A stretch of 64,000 nucleotides of DNA from Acinetobacter sp. ANC 3832. Its GTDB lineage: Bacteria > Pseudomonadota > Gammaproteobacteria > Pseudomonadales > Moraxellaceae. Positions 36,610 through 45,402 of this stretch are shown piece after piece. A model generated the notes under the pieces. That model was not told where the DNA came from, made no database searches, and saw nothing but the letters and a program-made list of their open reading frames with translations. Where the stretch lies: contig NZ_NEGJ01000001.1 in assembly GCF_002135415.1 (NCBI RefSeq), positions 186,001-250,000 of the forward strand, given 5' to 3'. A program made the position numbers and the translations under genes. How positions within the stretch are numbered: position 1 is the first letter of the stretch; each line of letters begins with the position of its first letter.

Positions 36610-37872
36610 TTAGATCACTACAAACTTTTCAGTATCTTGCACCGTATCTGCTTCAAAACTACAACTGCCCTGCTCATCACAACGCATATATAAGTTTTTA
36701 TAACTCAATAGATAAAAATCAGCACATTTTTTAATAACAATCGGATTCATATCTAAAGATAAAGCATCATCCTTTTTAAAAAGCTTGGTCACGCGGCGAT
36801 CATTCATACAAATCAAATAAACTTGTTTTTTGACTTCAACTTGCGCCAAACCACTATTTTCAACATGCAAAGGAATAATATATTTACCATTGATATCAAT
36901 CACCTGTTGATCATAACTTTCAAGCTTTTGCGTAATCACATTAAAAACCAAAACATTGCCAAAGCTGTCTTGTAACTGTGTTTTATTTTCAAAAGGTAAG
37001 TTGACTTGAATTCCAAGTTTTTGTAAATCTTGTTCATCTACACGCTTATTGGTCAATAAAATACGCGTAATGGTTTGTTTTAAACTGGCATCAAAAAAGC
37101 TGCTGTCCAATTGAAGATCAATGGTTTTTAAAATTTTACCCAAAGCTTCATTATGCGATCCGAGTAAATGGGCAATCACACTACGATAATAAAACTTACT
37201 GTTCTTTTTCACTTCACGTATTTGCTTATAAAAGTACGTTTGATCATAAGGATGTTCAATAAAGTCACGTAATAGCGAAGAGCTTGCCAAAACAGCAATC
37301 GCATCATGCCCTGTATAAGGTAAATGCAAAGTATGTAACTGCGGAATTAAGGGCTTAATTTTTAAATAATGTTCTTTGTCATGCTCAAAATATGGATCAT
37401 AGACAATGATATATTCGCAATTTGCTGAAATATCTTGTGTTTGGATTCGCATATCTGCATTTAAATGTGCATCATAAAAATCAGTATAACGACGATCTTC
37501 TACTTCGCTTGGATCGATTGAATATTGTGGCACCATTGCCACCACACGATTCATTTTGAATAGTTTTGAATACTTAATCGCTGCGTAACCACCCATTGAC
37601 CCCCCATAGCCAACAACACGTTTGTATTGCGCTAAGATTGGTTCAAGATGTTGCAATAATGCCAGCATACTAGACATTGGAAACCATGACTTTTCTTTCG
37701 GCATAATACCGACAACACTGTAGTCATATTTCATTAATGACTTTTCAGCATTGATTGAAAGCCCTTTGGCACGCGAGATTAAGTCACCAAAAGAAAGCAC
37801 TAATGTGTCCGAATTTCCTTTTAAATAAATTGCTCTGATTTGTTCATCTTCAAAAATTATTTGTTTATCCAT
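36610..37872 (-). CDS. Alpha/beta-hydrolase-fold protein with extra C-terminal domain
   Basis: From the ATG at 37872 it is 420 residues; the frame extends to a TTG at 37911. The first 230 residues look like an alpha/beta hydrolase: a nucleophile elbow GYGGSMGGYAAI (serine near residue 92), an acid candidate in IVYDPYFEHD and a histidine in LPYTGHDAI. The last 130 residues read as repeated beta strands (LVFNVITQKLESYD, YIIPLHVENS, VYLICMNDRRVTKLF) and may be a binding domain. It has no signal peptide. The substrate is unknown; the two-domain combination is not one that I can name. Confidence 0.7.
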   Translation of the reverse strand: MDKQIIFEDEQIRAIYLKGNSDTLVLSFGDLISRAKGLSINAEKSLMKYDYSVVGIMPKEKSWFPMSSMLALLQHLEPILAQYKRVVGYGGSMGGYAAIKYSKLFKMNRVVAMVPQYSIDPSEVEDRRYTDFYDAHLNADMRIQTQDISANCEYIIVYDPYFEHDKEHYLKIKPLIPQLHTLHLPYTGHDAIAVLASSSLLRDFIEHPYDQTYFYKQIREVKKNSKFYYRSVIAHLLGSHNEALGKILKTIDLQLDSSFFDASLKQTITRILLTNKRVDEQDLQKLGIQVNLPFENKTQLQDSFGNVLVFNVITQKLESYDQQVIDINGKYIIPLHVENSGLAQVEVKKQVYLICMNDRRVTKLFKKDDALSLDMNPIVIKKCADFYLLSYKNLYMRCDEQGSCSFEADTVQDTEKFVVI

Positions 37873-37994
37873 TACGACACCGAAAAAAGGCTCTCTTATC
37901 TTTAGCTTCAAAAATTAACAAATAGATAACTTGCCTATTCATCGCATCCAATGTCATATTTTATAGATACTGCACAGATTAAAAAGCGCAAAAT

Positions 37995-38774
37995 ATGACA
38001 CATTCCTTACATCCTACCGCACAAAAAGGCTTCAGTTCCGTTGCTGAACTTTATCAACAAGTTCGTCCCAGTTATCCCGCAGAGATTGTGCAATGGTTAA
38101 AGCATGATCTTCAACTTACTGCTGAATCTAGCGTGGTTGACCTCGGTTCTGGTACAGGAAAATTTCTTGATTATCTAAAACAAGTGACATCACATATTAC
38201 AGCGATTGAACCTGTAACAGAAATGCTAGAACAGTTGAAAATAGTACATCCTGAAGTACACGCACTACAAGCATCAAGTGACAATATTCCACTCAGTTCT
38301 GAGTGTGTTGATGCGGTTTTATGCGCCCAGTCTTTTCATTGGTTTTCGAATATTGAAACCCTCAATGAAATTCATCATATCTTAAAGCCCGAAGGTCATT
38401 TGGGCTTGGTTTGGAATCAACGAGATGAGGAAGTTGTTTGGGTCAAAGCATTGGCAGATTTGATCGCACGCTATGAAGGAAACACGCCTCGCTACCACAG
38501 TGGTGAGTGGAAAAAGGTATTTGAAAACCAGTTTTTATTTAGACTTGAAGGAGTCAAATTGCTTTCGCAATTGCAAAAAGGCACAGTTGAAGATGTTGTG
38601 AGCAAACGTTTTCTATCAACCAGTTTTATTGCAGCCATGCCACAAGAACAACAACTGCAATTAAAACGACAACTCGAACAGATCGTCCTCGAGCATATTG
38701 GTAAACATCCTCAAGATGAAATTGAATTTCCTTACATCACTTATGCTTATCACTTTAAAAAGATTGAAAGCTAA
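37995..38774 (+). CDS. Class I SAM-dependent methyltransferase
   Basis: A 259-residue cytoplasmic protein with the Methyltransf_11 pattern. Motif I is VVDLGSGTGKFLDYL near residue 44, an acidic end of strand 2 follows in ITAIEPVTEML, and motif IV-like DAVLCAQSFHWF and LKPEGHLGLVWNQRDE complete it. The HWF and VWNQRD features are shared with yeast Crg1 and related small-molecule methyltransferases. The substrate is unknown. It is divergent from the hydrolase gene with about 120 bases between, and the lipoprotein gene follows after 35 bases and could be co-transcribed. Confidence 0.88.
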   Translation: MTHSLHPTAQKGFSSVAELYQQVRPSYPAEIVQWLKHDLQLTAESSVVDLGSGTGKFLDYLKQVTSHITAIEPVTEMLEQLKIVHPEVHALQASSDNIPLSSECVDAVLCAQSFHWFSNIETLNEIHHILKPEGHLGLVWNQRDEEVVWVKALADLIARYEGNTPRYHSGEWKKVFENQFLFRLEGVKLLSQLQKGTVEDVVSKRFLSTSFIAAMPQEQQLQLKRQLEQIVLEHIGKHPQDEIEFPYITYAYHFKKIES

Positions 38775-38809
38775 ATACCCATTTAAAGAATAGAATTTTT
38801 GAGAGAAAA

Positions 38810-39373
38810 ATGAATATGCTAAAAACTGCTAAGCCCTTACTCATTACGAGTTTCGTTTGCTCTGTATTGTTAATAACCGCTTGTACTCCTAAATCTGAGC
38901 ACAGTACAACTAATGACAAACCATCTAAAGATGCTTCTCAAGATGTGATTGATCAATTAAAAACACAGAGAATTAAAAAGTTTCCAAGTACACCTGATGA
39001 TGCACATGACATTGCCCTGTTGACTGAATATGATCAAAAATTTAATCAGATGAGCGAAGAAATAGAAGCTGATCTTCGCAAAATGGCCAAAGATGGCAAT
39101 CTAACAGAAGAAATTACGCATCAACGTAAACGTGATCAAATCAATTCTTCACTTAACATGCTCAAAGATTTAGATTTAAAGACCGAACAAGGGCGCTATA
39201 TTCAAGGTTTGCTGTACCAATACTGGGAAAACCAAATCAAAGTCTATGATGAGAAAAAAGCATCTCCAGATGGTGAACTAAAAACCCCATCTGATGCGGT
39301 CAAAGGTATGAGGGATATGTTTACCGCAAATGACCAGCTCGAATATTGGAAAACAGTAACGCCAAAATCTTAA
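38810..39373 (+). CDS. Hypothetical lipoprotein
   Basis: A 187-residue protein with signal peptide and lipobox LLITAC, the lipidated cysteine near residue 25. A short Ser/Thr/Lys linker follows, then a mostly helical, charged domain (YDQKFNQMSEEIEADLRKMA, DLKTEQGRYIQGLLYQYWENQIKVYDEKK). No family is recognised. A good GAGAGAAAA precedes the ATG. The gene is closed by a hairpin shared with the convergent inhibitor gene. Confidence 0.75.
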   Translation: MNMLKTAKPLLITSFVCSVLLITACTPKSEHSTTNDKPSKDASQDVIDQLKTQRIKKFPSTPDDAHDIALLTEYDQKFNQMSEEIEADLRKMAKDGNLTEEITHQRKRDQINSSLNMLKDLDLKTEQGRYIQGLLYQYWENQIKVYDEKKASPDGELKTPSDAVKGMRDMFTANDQLEYWKTVTPKS

Positions 39374-39421
39374 TTTTTTACCATTACCCTCATGATAAAA
39401 AATTAAGAGATCTAAAAACAT

Positions 39422-39447
39422 AAAAAATGGTATCAATGCCATTTTTT
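39422..39447. terminator. Bidirectional terminator
   Basis: AAAAAATGG and CCATTTTTT pair around an eight-base loop between convergent genes. The A- and T-runs let it work in both directions. Confidence 0.8.
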
Positions 39448-39489
39448 ATTGTCTTTCTATACGAAAAACTTCTCTTTTCAATCACGCTT

Positions 39490-39894
39490 CTAAGAAACTC
39501 GAATGCGACATTGCCACTGTTGATCAGGTTGCTTAGTTGATTCCCAAGGGCGAATATGCACCAATTCAATTAGTTCTTGTCCAGGTTGCTCCGCTATAAA
39601 ACGGAATGATTTCATCCCACCGACACCTACAGCACCTTCTTCGGCTTCACTTTGTAAAAATGTTTCTTCTGTTTTAAAGAGCTTTAAAGGTTGCAACAAT
39701 TTCCATTGATAACCCGTAGATGGATTTTCTGCTGCATTAAAAACCAAAGTATCTCCAACTTTCATTACCATGATAGTCGGGCACTTTTGTTTAAGTGTAT
39801 ATTCATGCGTTTTACCAAGTGTAGGCGTCGAACTTTGACATGCGACTAATCCCATCCCCAACAGCAACGCTGTAATACACATTAAACCTTTCAT
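39490..39894 (-). CDS. Chagasin-like (I42) protease inhibitor lipoprotein
   Basis: A 134-residue protein with lipobox GLVAC (cysteine near residue 19). The three loops of the I42 cysteine-protease inhibitor family are visible: NPSTGYQW near residue 58, GVGGMKSFRF near residue 93 and a final RPWES near residue 117. These loops insert into papain-like active sites in known members. Placement at the envelope suggests defence against host or competitor cysteine proteases, or control of an own protease; no protease gene is adjacent. Monocistronic. Confidence 0.88.
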   Translation of the reverse strand: MKGLMCITALLLGMGLVACQSSTPTLGKTHEYTLKQKCPTIMVMKVGDTLVFNAAENPSTGYQWKLLQPLKLFKTEETFLQSEAEEGAVGVGGMKSFRFIAEQPGQELIELVHIRPWESTKQPDQQWQCRIRVS

Positions 39895-39979
39895 TTATCA
39901 CTACTCTATCTTGAATAAGTTTGTTTAAAATTACAGCGAGATATTAACAGTTTTTGCTATCCTGCTCAAATAAAAACCA

Positions 39980-40540
39980 TTAAATGTTTTGTTTTTCAAT
40001 CCATTGGATAGAGTCAACACGAATTAATTTGCATGCACCATCACCTACACCATTCCAATCTAAAGCAGATTTCCACACCAAGTTTTTATCATTCACCTGA
40101 ACCAAATCACCTTTTAAGCGCACCAAATCTCCGCGTTTAACTTTTTTGATTTCATTGGCAATCTGAGGGTTTGCTGGAATGATATGCATATTACTCACAA
40201 ATAGAGGCGCATATTGTGGTGCGACTGGCGTCCGTGCCATTTTCCAATTTAAATAACGATCATATTGATTAATTGAAATTTCACGTGCAATGCTCGGCTC
40301 AGTAAATAAACCACGCGTCACCGCATAATCAATCGGTGAGAACTTCGCTTGTTCATCATTCAAATATTCTTTAGATCCTAGAATACGGAACTCGCCATGA
40401 AAAGGCTCAAGTACCGAAATCGTCTGATCTTTGGCAACAGGTGCTAAACCTTTGGCAATATTATAATCTGTAGATTGATTGGCACTAACCTGAAATGCAC
40501 TGAATGCCAATAATGCGGCACAAACTAACTTTCTGGTCAT
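39980..40540 (-). CDS. Conserved periplasmic protein of unknown function
   Basis: A 186-residue protein with a signal peptide (cleavage after VSAN, residue 21). The N-terminal part is followed by EPFHGEFRILGSKEY, then MHIIPAN near residue 120, and a C-terminal all-beta part KRGDLVRLKGDLVQV...GDGACKLIRVDSIQW. That last segment reads like an OB-type barrel. I recall similar proteins in Pseudomonas without a function. A GAGGAGCTG lies upstream of the ATG. It lies 85 bases upstream of the inhibitor gene and may be transcribed with it. Confidence 0.75.
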   Translation of the reverse strand: MTRKLVCAALLAFSAFQVSANQSTDYNIAKGLAPVAKDQTISVLEPFHGEFRILGSKEYLNDEQAKFSPIDYAVTRGLFTEPSIAREISINQYDRYLNWKMARTPVAPQYAPLFVSNMHIIPANPQIANEIKKVKRGDLVRLKGDLVQVNDKNLVWKSALDWNGVGDGACKLIRVDSIQWIEKQNI

Positions 40541-40715
40541 GGACAGCTCCTCAATCGTTAAACCAATATCTTTAATATTTAATACTATGCTTAAAATATT
40601 AAAACAAAACTAAGATTACGTAACAAAATAGGGAAATTTCGTCGCTTTTTTGTCTTATCTTTCAAATTGATTTGTGGTTAGAATGAACTGAAGTATAAAT
40701 AGAAAAGTTAAATCA

Positions 40716-41348
40716 ATGATTTATAAATTTTATCAACAACGTATTTTCCCGCATGTGTTAAACCAAATCATGCAAACACCTAGCCTTATGGAGAGCCGTC
40801 GTGAATTGCTCACCAAAATTCAAGGTGATGTACTCGAAATTGGTTTTGGTACAGGCTTAAACATTCCTTTTTATCAGGCTGTTGATACCTTATATGCGCT
40901 TGAACCGAATGCTGATGTCTACCATTTGGCGAAGGATCGTGTATTGAATGCACCTTTTCATGTGCAACACATTCAAGCCAGTGCAGAAAAATTACCTTTT
41001 GCAGATAACTCAATCGATAATATTGTCAGCACATGGACAATGTGTAGCATTTCCCAACTCGAACTTGCTATTACCGAAATTTATCGTGTGCTGAAACCTG
41101 AAGGTATCTTGCATCTTGTTGAACATGTGCAATATTTAGATCATCCAACTTTAAAGAAACTACAAGACATTCTAACTCCTCTACAAAAAGTAATAGCAGA
41201 TGGCTGTCATTTAAATCGGAATATTGAGTTTGCGCTATTGAATGCCAATTTTAAATTTTTAGAAAAAGCTTATTTTGATGCAGAGGGTCTACCCAAAGTT
41301 GGACGACGTATGCTCATGGCAAGAGCGCAGAAAATGAAGACCGCATAA
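40716..41348 (+). CDS. SAM-dependent methyltransferase, UbiE-like
   Basis: A 210-residue protein with motif I VLEIGFGTGLNIPFY near residue 45, ALEPNADVY, DNIVSTWTMCSI and LKPEGILHLVEHVQ. The motif order and the short C-terminal helix match the Methyltransf_11 group related to phospholipid and thiopurine-type methyltransferases such as METTL7. A membrane-lipid or small hydrophobic substrate is possible but not shown. Convergent with the next gene. Confidence 0.88.
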   Translation: MIYKFYQQRIFPHVLNQIMQTPSLMESRRELLTKIQGDVLEIGFGTGLNIPFYQAVDTLYALEPNADVYHLAKDRVLNAPFHVQHIQASAEKLPFADNSIDNIVSTWTMCSISQLELAITEIYRVLKPEGILHLVEHVQYLDHPTLKKLQDILTPLQKVIADGCHLNRNIEFALLNANFKFLEKAYFDAEGLPKVGRRMLMARAQKMKTA

Positions 41349-41406
41349 AAAACCAAACTAACATTTCATTAAAATAGCGGTGACCTAGTGCCACCGCTAA
41401 ATAGAA

Positions 41407-41874
41407 CTAATCCTCAAAATCAATCCGAATCGTTTCAAAACGTACTCGCCCTTCACGAATGGCTTGTGCAATCGCTTGTTGCCCTTTGGTCAATCGAGCG
41501 CCACCACTTTTAATATCAATCAAGACCACTTCAATATCTTCCGCCAAACCATCCCCATCTCGAAACTCGCTATAACCATCAAATACGACATAATCAATGG
41601 GATCACCCATAAATTTAGCATCACTGGGTAAATAGCGAAACTCAGGCATAATTGGAGCTAGTTGCTCTGCCATCTTGCCTTTAAGTACAGCACGACTGGT
41701 ATTCACGCTGCGCTTTTGGGCGCTCAATAGAGCCTGTTGATGTTCTAACTCAAGCTCTGCAATATAGCGTTCATATTCTGCTTTAATCTTTCCATTACGG
41801 GTGCTCGACAACATCAAAGTTGTTAATACAACACCAATACAGGCACCGATTAACATCGCCATCCAAATGGACAT
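41407..41874 (-). CDS. Holliday-junction-resolvase-related endonuclease-like protein
   Basis: A 155-residue protein with one N-terminal transmembrane helix (residues 1-20), a coiled-coil segment (about 28-50), then the domain VNTSRAVLKGKMAEQLAPIMPEF, SDAKFMGDPIDYVVFDG, EVVLIDIKSGGARLTKGQQAI. The D-x-x-V-F-D-G and I-D-I-K-S-G elements are the nuclease-fold acidic and lysine residues of the family once named endonuclease related to archaeal Holliday junction resolvase. Membrane anchoring next to a nuclease fold is typical of this family. Activity is unproven. Confidence 0.85.
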   Translation of the reverse strand: MSIWMAMLIGACIGVVLTTLMLSSTRNGKIKAEYERYIAELELEHQQALLSAQKRSVNTSRAVLKGKMAEQLAPIMPEFRYLPSDAKFMGDPIDYVVFDGYSEFRDGDGLAEDIEVVLIDIKSGGARLTKGQQAIAQAIREGRVRFETIRIDFED

Positions 41875-42003
41875 TCTTTTATCCTAATGTGAAAACTTTG
41901 CACAATGTAAACAACAACTAAACTTTTGTCATGTGTCATCTACTCGCCTAAAAATAATGCTAAGCTAAGATCAAATTTTAATTGCCAATTTTAATTGTAA
42001 CCC

Positions 42004-42648
42004 ATGAAAACGATACTCATTGCAAATCAAAAAGGCGGTTGTGGTAAAACAATTACAGCCATTACATTGGCTTCGGCACTGGCACAAAAAGGCTATAAAG
42101 TCGCACTTGCAGATGCCGATAATCAGAAATCCGCATTGCAATGGTTAAAACAACGTCCTGAAGATGCTGCCAGTATTCAAAGCTTAGATTGGCGTCATGA
42201 AAAATCGATTGGTGATGCCCCTAAAAATCTACAATATCTAATTATTGATGCACCAGGTGCTTTAACAGGTCAGCATGCAGAACAACTGATTAGTGAGTGT
42301 CATGCCATTGTGACGCCATTACAACCTTCTTTTTTTGATATTGACAGTACCAAACGCTTTCTTAAACATATTCAAGACATGAAACGCATTCGTAAAGGAA
42401 AAGTTGCAGTTCATTTAATCGCTAATCGTATGAAAGCCAACAGTTCAAGTTCAAAAGACATTCAACAGTTTTTTGATAAAGTCGAACAAAAACCTGTCGC
42501 TTGGATTTCAGAACGTACCGCTTATGGTCAATTGGCTATGCAAGGTTTGAGTGTTTTTGATAAACCGCAAAAAAACTATTTAACAATCCAAGCACAATGG
42601 CAACCTCTCCTTGATGCATTAATTGACGATCCGAGTGATTGGTTCTAA
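42004..42648 (+). CDS. Orphan ParA-family ATPase
   Basis: A 214-residue protein with the deviant Walker A KGGCGKTIT near residue 10, A-prime motif VALADADNQKSALQW and Walker B LIIDAPG. Length is typical of short ParA/MinD-like partition ATPases. No parB or parS-like element is adjacent, and the gene lies alone between a minus-strand nuclease-like gene and a transporter gene. It could position a protein cargo rather than DNA. The ATG at 42004 follows directly on CCC with no clear ribosome binding site, so it may be near-leaderless. Confidence 0.88.
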   Translation: MKTILIANQKGGCGKTITAITLASALAQKGYKVALADADNQKSALQWLKQRPEDAASIQSLDWRHEKSIGDAPKNLQYLIIDAPGALTGQHAEQLISECHAIVTPLQPSFFDIDSTKRFLKHIQDMKRIRKGKVAVHLIANRMKANSSSSKDIQQFFDKVEQKPVAWISERTAYGQLAMQGLSVFDKPQKNYLTIQAQWQPLLDALIDDPSDWF

Positions 42649-42778
42649 TTTTTTAAAAGCGTATCGAACACCGCACTTTTTTTACTTTTTCATATATGAT
42701 GAAAAACAAGTGCAGGATTATGTCGTCTAAAAAAGTGGCATAGTCTAAATGATAATTTAAATTAGATTAGAGTGATTA

Positions 42779-43897
42779 ATGCAAGAATTTAATCCGACCT
42801 TACAGCGTGCGTTATTATTTGGGCTGTTTTTTATTTTAATTTATTTGGGTTTTGACATACTCAAATACTTTATTGTGCCCGTCCTTTGGGCATGTATCAT
42901 TGCTTATATGACTTGGCCCATGTACAAGCGCATCCAACGGATGTCTGGTGAACATCGCCCAACAGCAAGTGCATCGATCATGATTACCTTAGTAATTTTA
43001 GTCATCGGTCTGCCACTGACTTTTGCCATTTTTATTCTGCAACATGAAGGTCGCAATCTGTATTTAGATTTACAACGCCAGTTCTCTTCAGGTCATTTAA
43101 CAGTGCCTGATTTTATACGTGAATTACCTATTATTGGTAAAGAGATTAGTCGTACTGTACGTGAAATCAATGCAGACCCAACCAGCTTATCTCAGAATAT
43201 TGGTGCTTGGATTCAAGGACATATGAATTATGGTAAATTCGTCCTCAATGAAATTACTAAAAATGTGGTCAAACTTTGCTTTGCTGTGATGACTCTATTT
43301 TTCTTTTATCGTGATGGTCAAATCATTGTTCAGCAAGTCAGCCAAGCTTTAGAAAAAGTGATTGGTCCACGCATCCATCATTATATTGACACCATTTCTG
43401 AAACCACTCGTGCTGTGGTTTATGGCGTTGGCTTAACTGCAGTGGCTCAATCGATCTTGGCTGGGGTGAGTTATTTTGTTGCAGACGTACCTAATCCAAT
43501 GGTCTTAACCATTGTGACATTCCTACTTGCATTAATTCCTTTTGGACCTCCTGTTGCCTATACCAGTGTTGCGTTATGGTTGTTGTCAAAAGGGCAAATG
43601 GTCGAAGCGATTGGTGTCATGGCATGGGGTGTTTGTATCGTAAGTACCGCAGATAATGTGATTCGTCCATTGGTCATCTCTGGTGCAACCCAAATTCCAT
43701 TCATTTTAATTATGTTTGGCGTTTTAGGTGGCTTGGCAAGTTTCGGATTGGTTGGCTTATTTATTGGACCTGTCATTTTAGCCGTGTTATTGGCAATTTG
43801 GCGTGAATGGCTACATGAAACCATTGACCCAGTACAACTTCCAGATGCAACCTTGGCTTATGAAATAGAGGATGATTCAACTATTCCTAAGCAATAA
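42779..43897 (+). CDS. AI-2E-family transporter
   Basis: A 372-residue inner-membrane protein with about eight transmembrane segments arranged as in the PerM/YdiK/TqsA family: an N-terminal pair (residues 10-50), a third near 65-90, a periplasmic or cytoplasmic loop, then five further helices including ILAGVSYFVADVPNPMVLTIVTFLLALIP-type and GLASFGLVGLFIGPVILAVLLAIWREW. The family name comes from TqsA; most members move unknown substrates, and several are sodium/proton antiporters. A gene of its own, with the sodC gene about 110 bases on. Confidence 0.9.
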   Translation: MQEFNPTLQRALLFGLFFILIYLGFDILKYFIVPVLWACIIAYMTWPMYKRIQRMSGEHRPTASASIMITLVILVIGLPLTFAIFILQHEGRNLYLDLQRQFSSGHLTVPDFIRELPIIGKEISRTVREINADPTSLSQNIGAWIQGHMNYGKFVLNEITKNVVKLCFAVMTLFFFYRDGQIIVQQVSQALEKVIGPRIHHYIDTISETTRAVVYGVGLTAVAQSILAGVSYFVADVPNPMVLTIVTFLLALIPFGPPVAYTSVALWLLSKGQMVEAIGVMAWGVCIVSTADNVIRPLVISGATQIPFILIMFGVLGGLASFGLVGLFIGPVILAVLLAIWREWLHETIDPVQLPDATLAYEIEDDSTIPKQ

Positions 43898-44008
43898 CAA
43901 TCTAACTTGTTAATAAATTTATACAATCAAATACTTAAACCGTATTGTGTCGCATCCTTAGCTTTGTTTGAATGTCTAGAACAACAAACAAAACTAGGAT
44001 GCTTTTTA

Positions 44009-44569
44009 ATGCCTGCTCATTTTTTAAAACTTTCAGCTTTATGTACGCTGATCAGTCTGACTGCTGTCGGTTGTACAACTTCGAATACGGTTCCAAAAAA
44101 TAATAAAGCACCTCAGCAAGTTGTTGATGTACATGCTGTCACAGCTCAAGGTGTAGGTGCAAAAATTGGTACAGTCACATTCCAAGACAGCCCCCAAGGG
44201 CTGAGTATTAGCTCGCATTTAACACAGCTCCCTTCAGGTTTTCATGGTTTTCACATCCATGAAAAAGGCTCGTGTGAGCCTGCTTTGAAAGATGGGAAAA
44301 TGGGGGCGGCATTGGCTGCAGGCGGTCATTTCAATCCAGCACATGCTACTGGACATGGCACGCCGAATGACGGACATATGGGTGATTTACCTGTACTGAA
44401 TGTAGATTCCGATGGTAATGCCAATACTACAGTCATTGCACCTCGCTTAAAACTTGCAGATATTCAAAGCTTAGCCGTGATGGTACATGCAGGAGGTGAC
44501 AACTATTCAGATCATCCGAAACCATTAGGCGGTGGTGGTGAACGAATTGCTTGTGGTGTGATTAAATAA
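44009..44569 (+). CDS. sodC: Cu-Zn superoxide dismutase, lipoprotein form
   Basis: Converts superoxide to hydrogen peroxide and oxygen in the envelope. From ATG 44009 it is 186 residues with lipobox LTAVGC (cysteine 22); the frame is open back to 43907, but that start would hide the signal. Metal ligands are in GFHGFHIHEKGSCEP, GGHFNPAHATGHG, HMGDLP and VMVHAGGDNYSDHP. The active-site arginine is in GGGGERIACGVI, and the two cysteines of the disulfide are in GSCEP and IACGV. The lipobox suggests anchoring in the outer membrane, unlike free periplasmic SodC of E. coli. Confidence 0.95.
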   Translation: MPAHFLKLSALCTLISLTAVGCTTSNTVPKNNKAPQQVVDVHAVTAQGVGAKIGTVTFQDSPQGLSISSHLTQLPSGFHGFHIHEKGSCEPALKDGKMGAALAAGGHFNPAHATGHGTPNDGHMGDLPVLNVDSDGNANTTVIAPRLKLADIQSLAVMVHAGGDNYSDHPKPLGGGGERIACGVIK

Positions 44570-44588
44570 ATCGAGCTTTATTCATCAT

Positions 44589-44630
44589 GATGAGATTGTG
44601 GATAAATCAACACTTATACACAATCTCATC
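44589..44630. other. Inverted repeat holding two DnaA-box matches
   Basis: GATGAGATTGTG and CACAATCTCATC are perfect 12-base arms. Inside, TGTGGATAA (44597-44605) is a perfect DnaA box on the minus strand, and TTATACACA (44614-44622) fits TTATNCACA on the plus strand. It starts 20 bases after sodC and may act as its terminator, but no T-run follows. Confidence 0.5.
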
Positions 44631-44751
44631 GCTTTGTCGCATAAAGCCTTTTAATTTTTCCTGCAATTTGATTTATCTTTCGATAAGAAAAATAAAACGC
44701 TTATTGATGCTTCTGTAAAATATCAATTTAAAATATAAGAATAAGATTAAT

Positions 44752-45291
44752 ATGTCTGAATCCGCACTAATCCCATTAAGTGATATACAACAGAATTTAA
44801 TTCAAATCATACAATTGCTAAAAAAGGTATATTTTACAATTAACTATTGTTCTGATTTTATAGATGTAAAACATGCTGTGCAGAGACATGTTATTGAAGC
44901 TGGAAAATACATTATTATTTGCCAAAATAGCATCGCTGAAAAATTTTCTGACTTTACCTATACTGATATATCAGAAGTCAAAAATGATTTTGATTTATCC
45001 CTCCAAAACTTCAATGATCTGTCTCTCATAGAGTCACAAGATATTTTTAAGATTGAAAGAATTCACAAAAATATTTCAAACATCAACATTTTGATGGATC
45101 GATGCGCGATTAACTGTAAATTTTGCAAAGAATTAGGCACGCGACCTTATGTTAAACTTCTTGCCCAAGCGATGACTGAAATAATGGAACTAGAAAATTT
45201 CTATATTTATCCCATCAGTAAAGATTTAGTACCTGAATATCTTCAAAATTTTGATTTTAAAAGTGATCGCTTTCAATATAATGCAAAATAA
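44752..45291 (+). CDS. Hypothetical protein
   Basis: A 179-residue protein, mostly helical, no signal peptide or transmembrane segment. Cysteines cluster at C37, C57 and then CAINCKFCKEL near residue 117, a C-x-x-x-C-x-x-C arrangement that could bind metal; no radical-SAM fold surrounds it. The start ATG 44752 has an ATAAGATTAAT before it with only a weak ribosome binding site. The DNA is AT-rich. I do not recognise the family. Confidence 0.6.
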   Translation: MSESALIPLSDIQQNLIQIIQLLKKVYFTINYCSDFIDVKHAVQRHVIEAGKYIIICQNSIAEKFSDFTYTDISEVKNDFDLSLQNFNDLSLIESQDIFKIERIHKNISNINILMDRCAINCKFCKELGTRPYVKLLAQAMTEIMELENFYIYPISKDLVPEYLQNFDFKSDRFQYNAK

Positions 45292-45297
45292 ATCACC

Positions 45298-45336
45298 TAA
45301 AGCAAAGAGCCAGACATCACATTACTCTTTGCTTTA
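45298..45336 (+). terminator. Stem-loop after the unknown gene
   Basis: TAAAGCAAAGAG and CTCTTTGCTTTA are 12-base arms with a 15-base loop, seven bases after the stop at 45291. It lies between convergent genes. Confidence 0.65.
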
Positions 45337-45402
45337 GACTTCTGTTCTTTTATTCAGAGTATATTTTAACCCCGTTTTTTTACTTGCAAAAAACCTGTTG
45401 AG

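Noticed and set aside
41407..42648. The resolvase-related gene and ParA as a plasmid partition or recombination cassette
   Set aside because: The two genes are divergent with unrelated promoters, there is no replication gene, and both are common chromosomal genes in this group.
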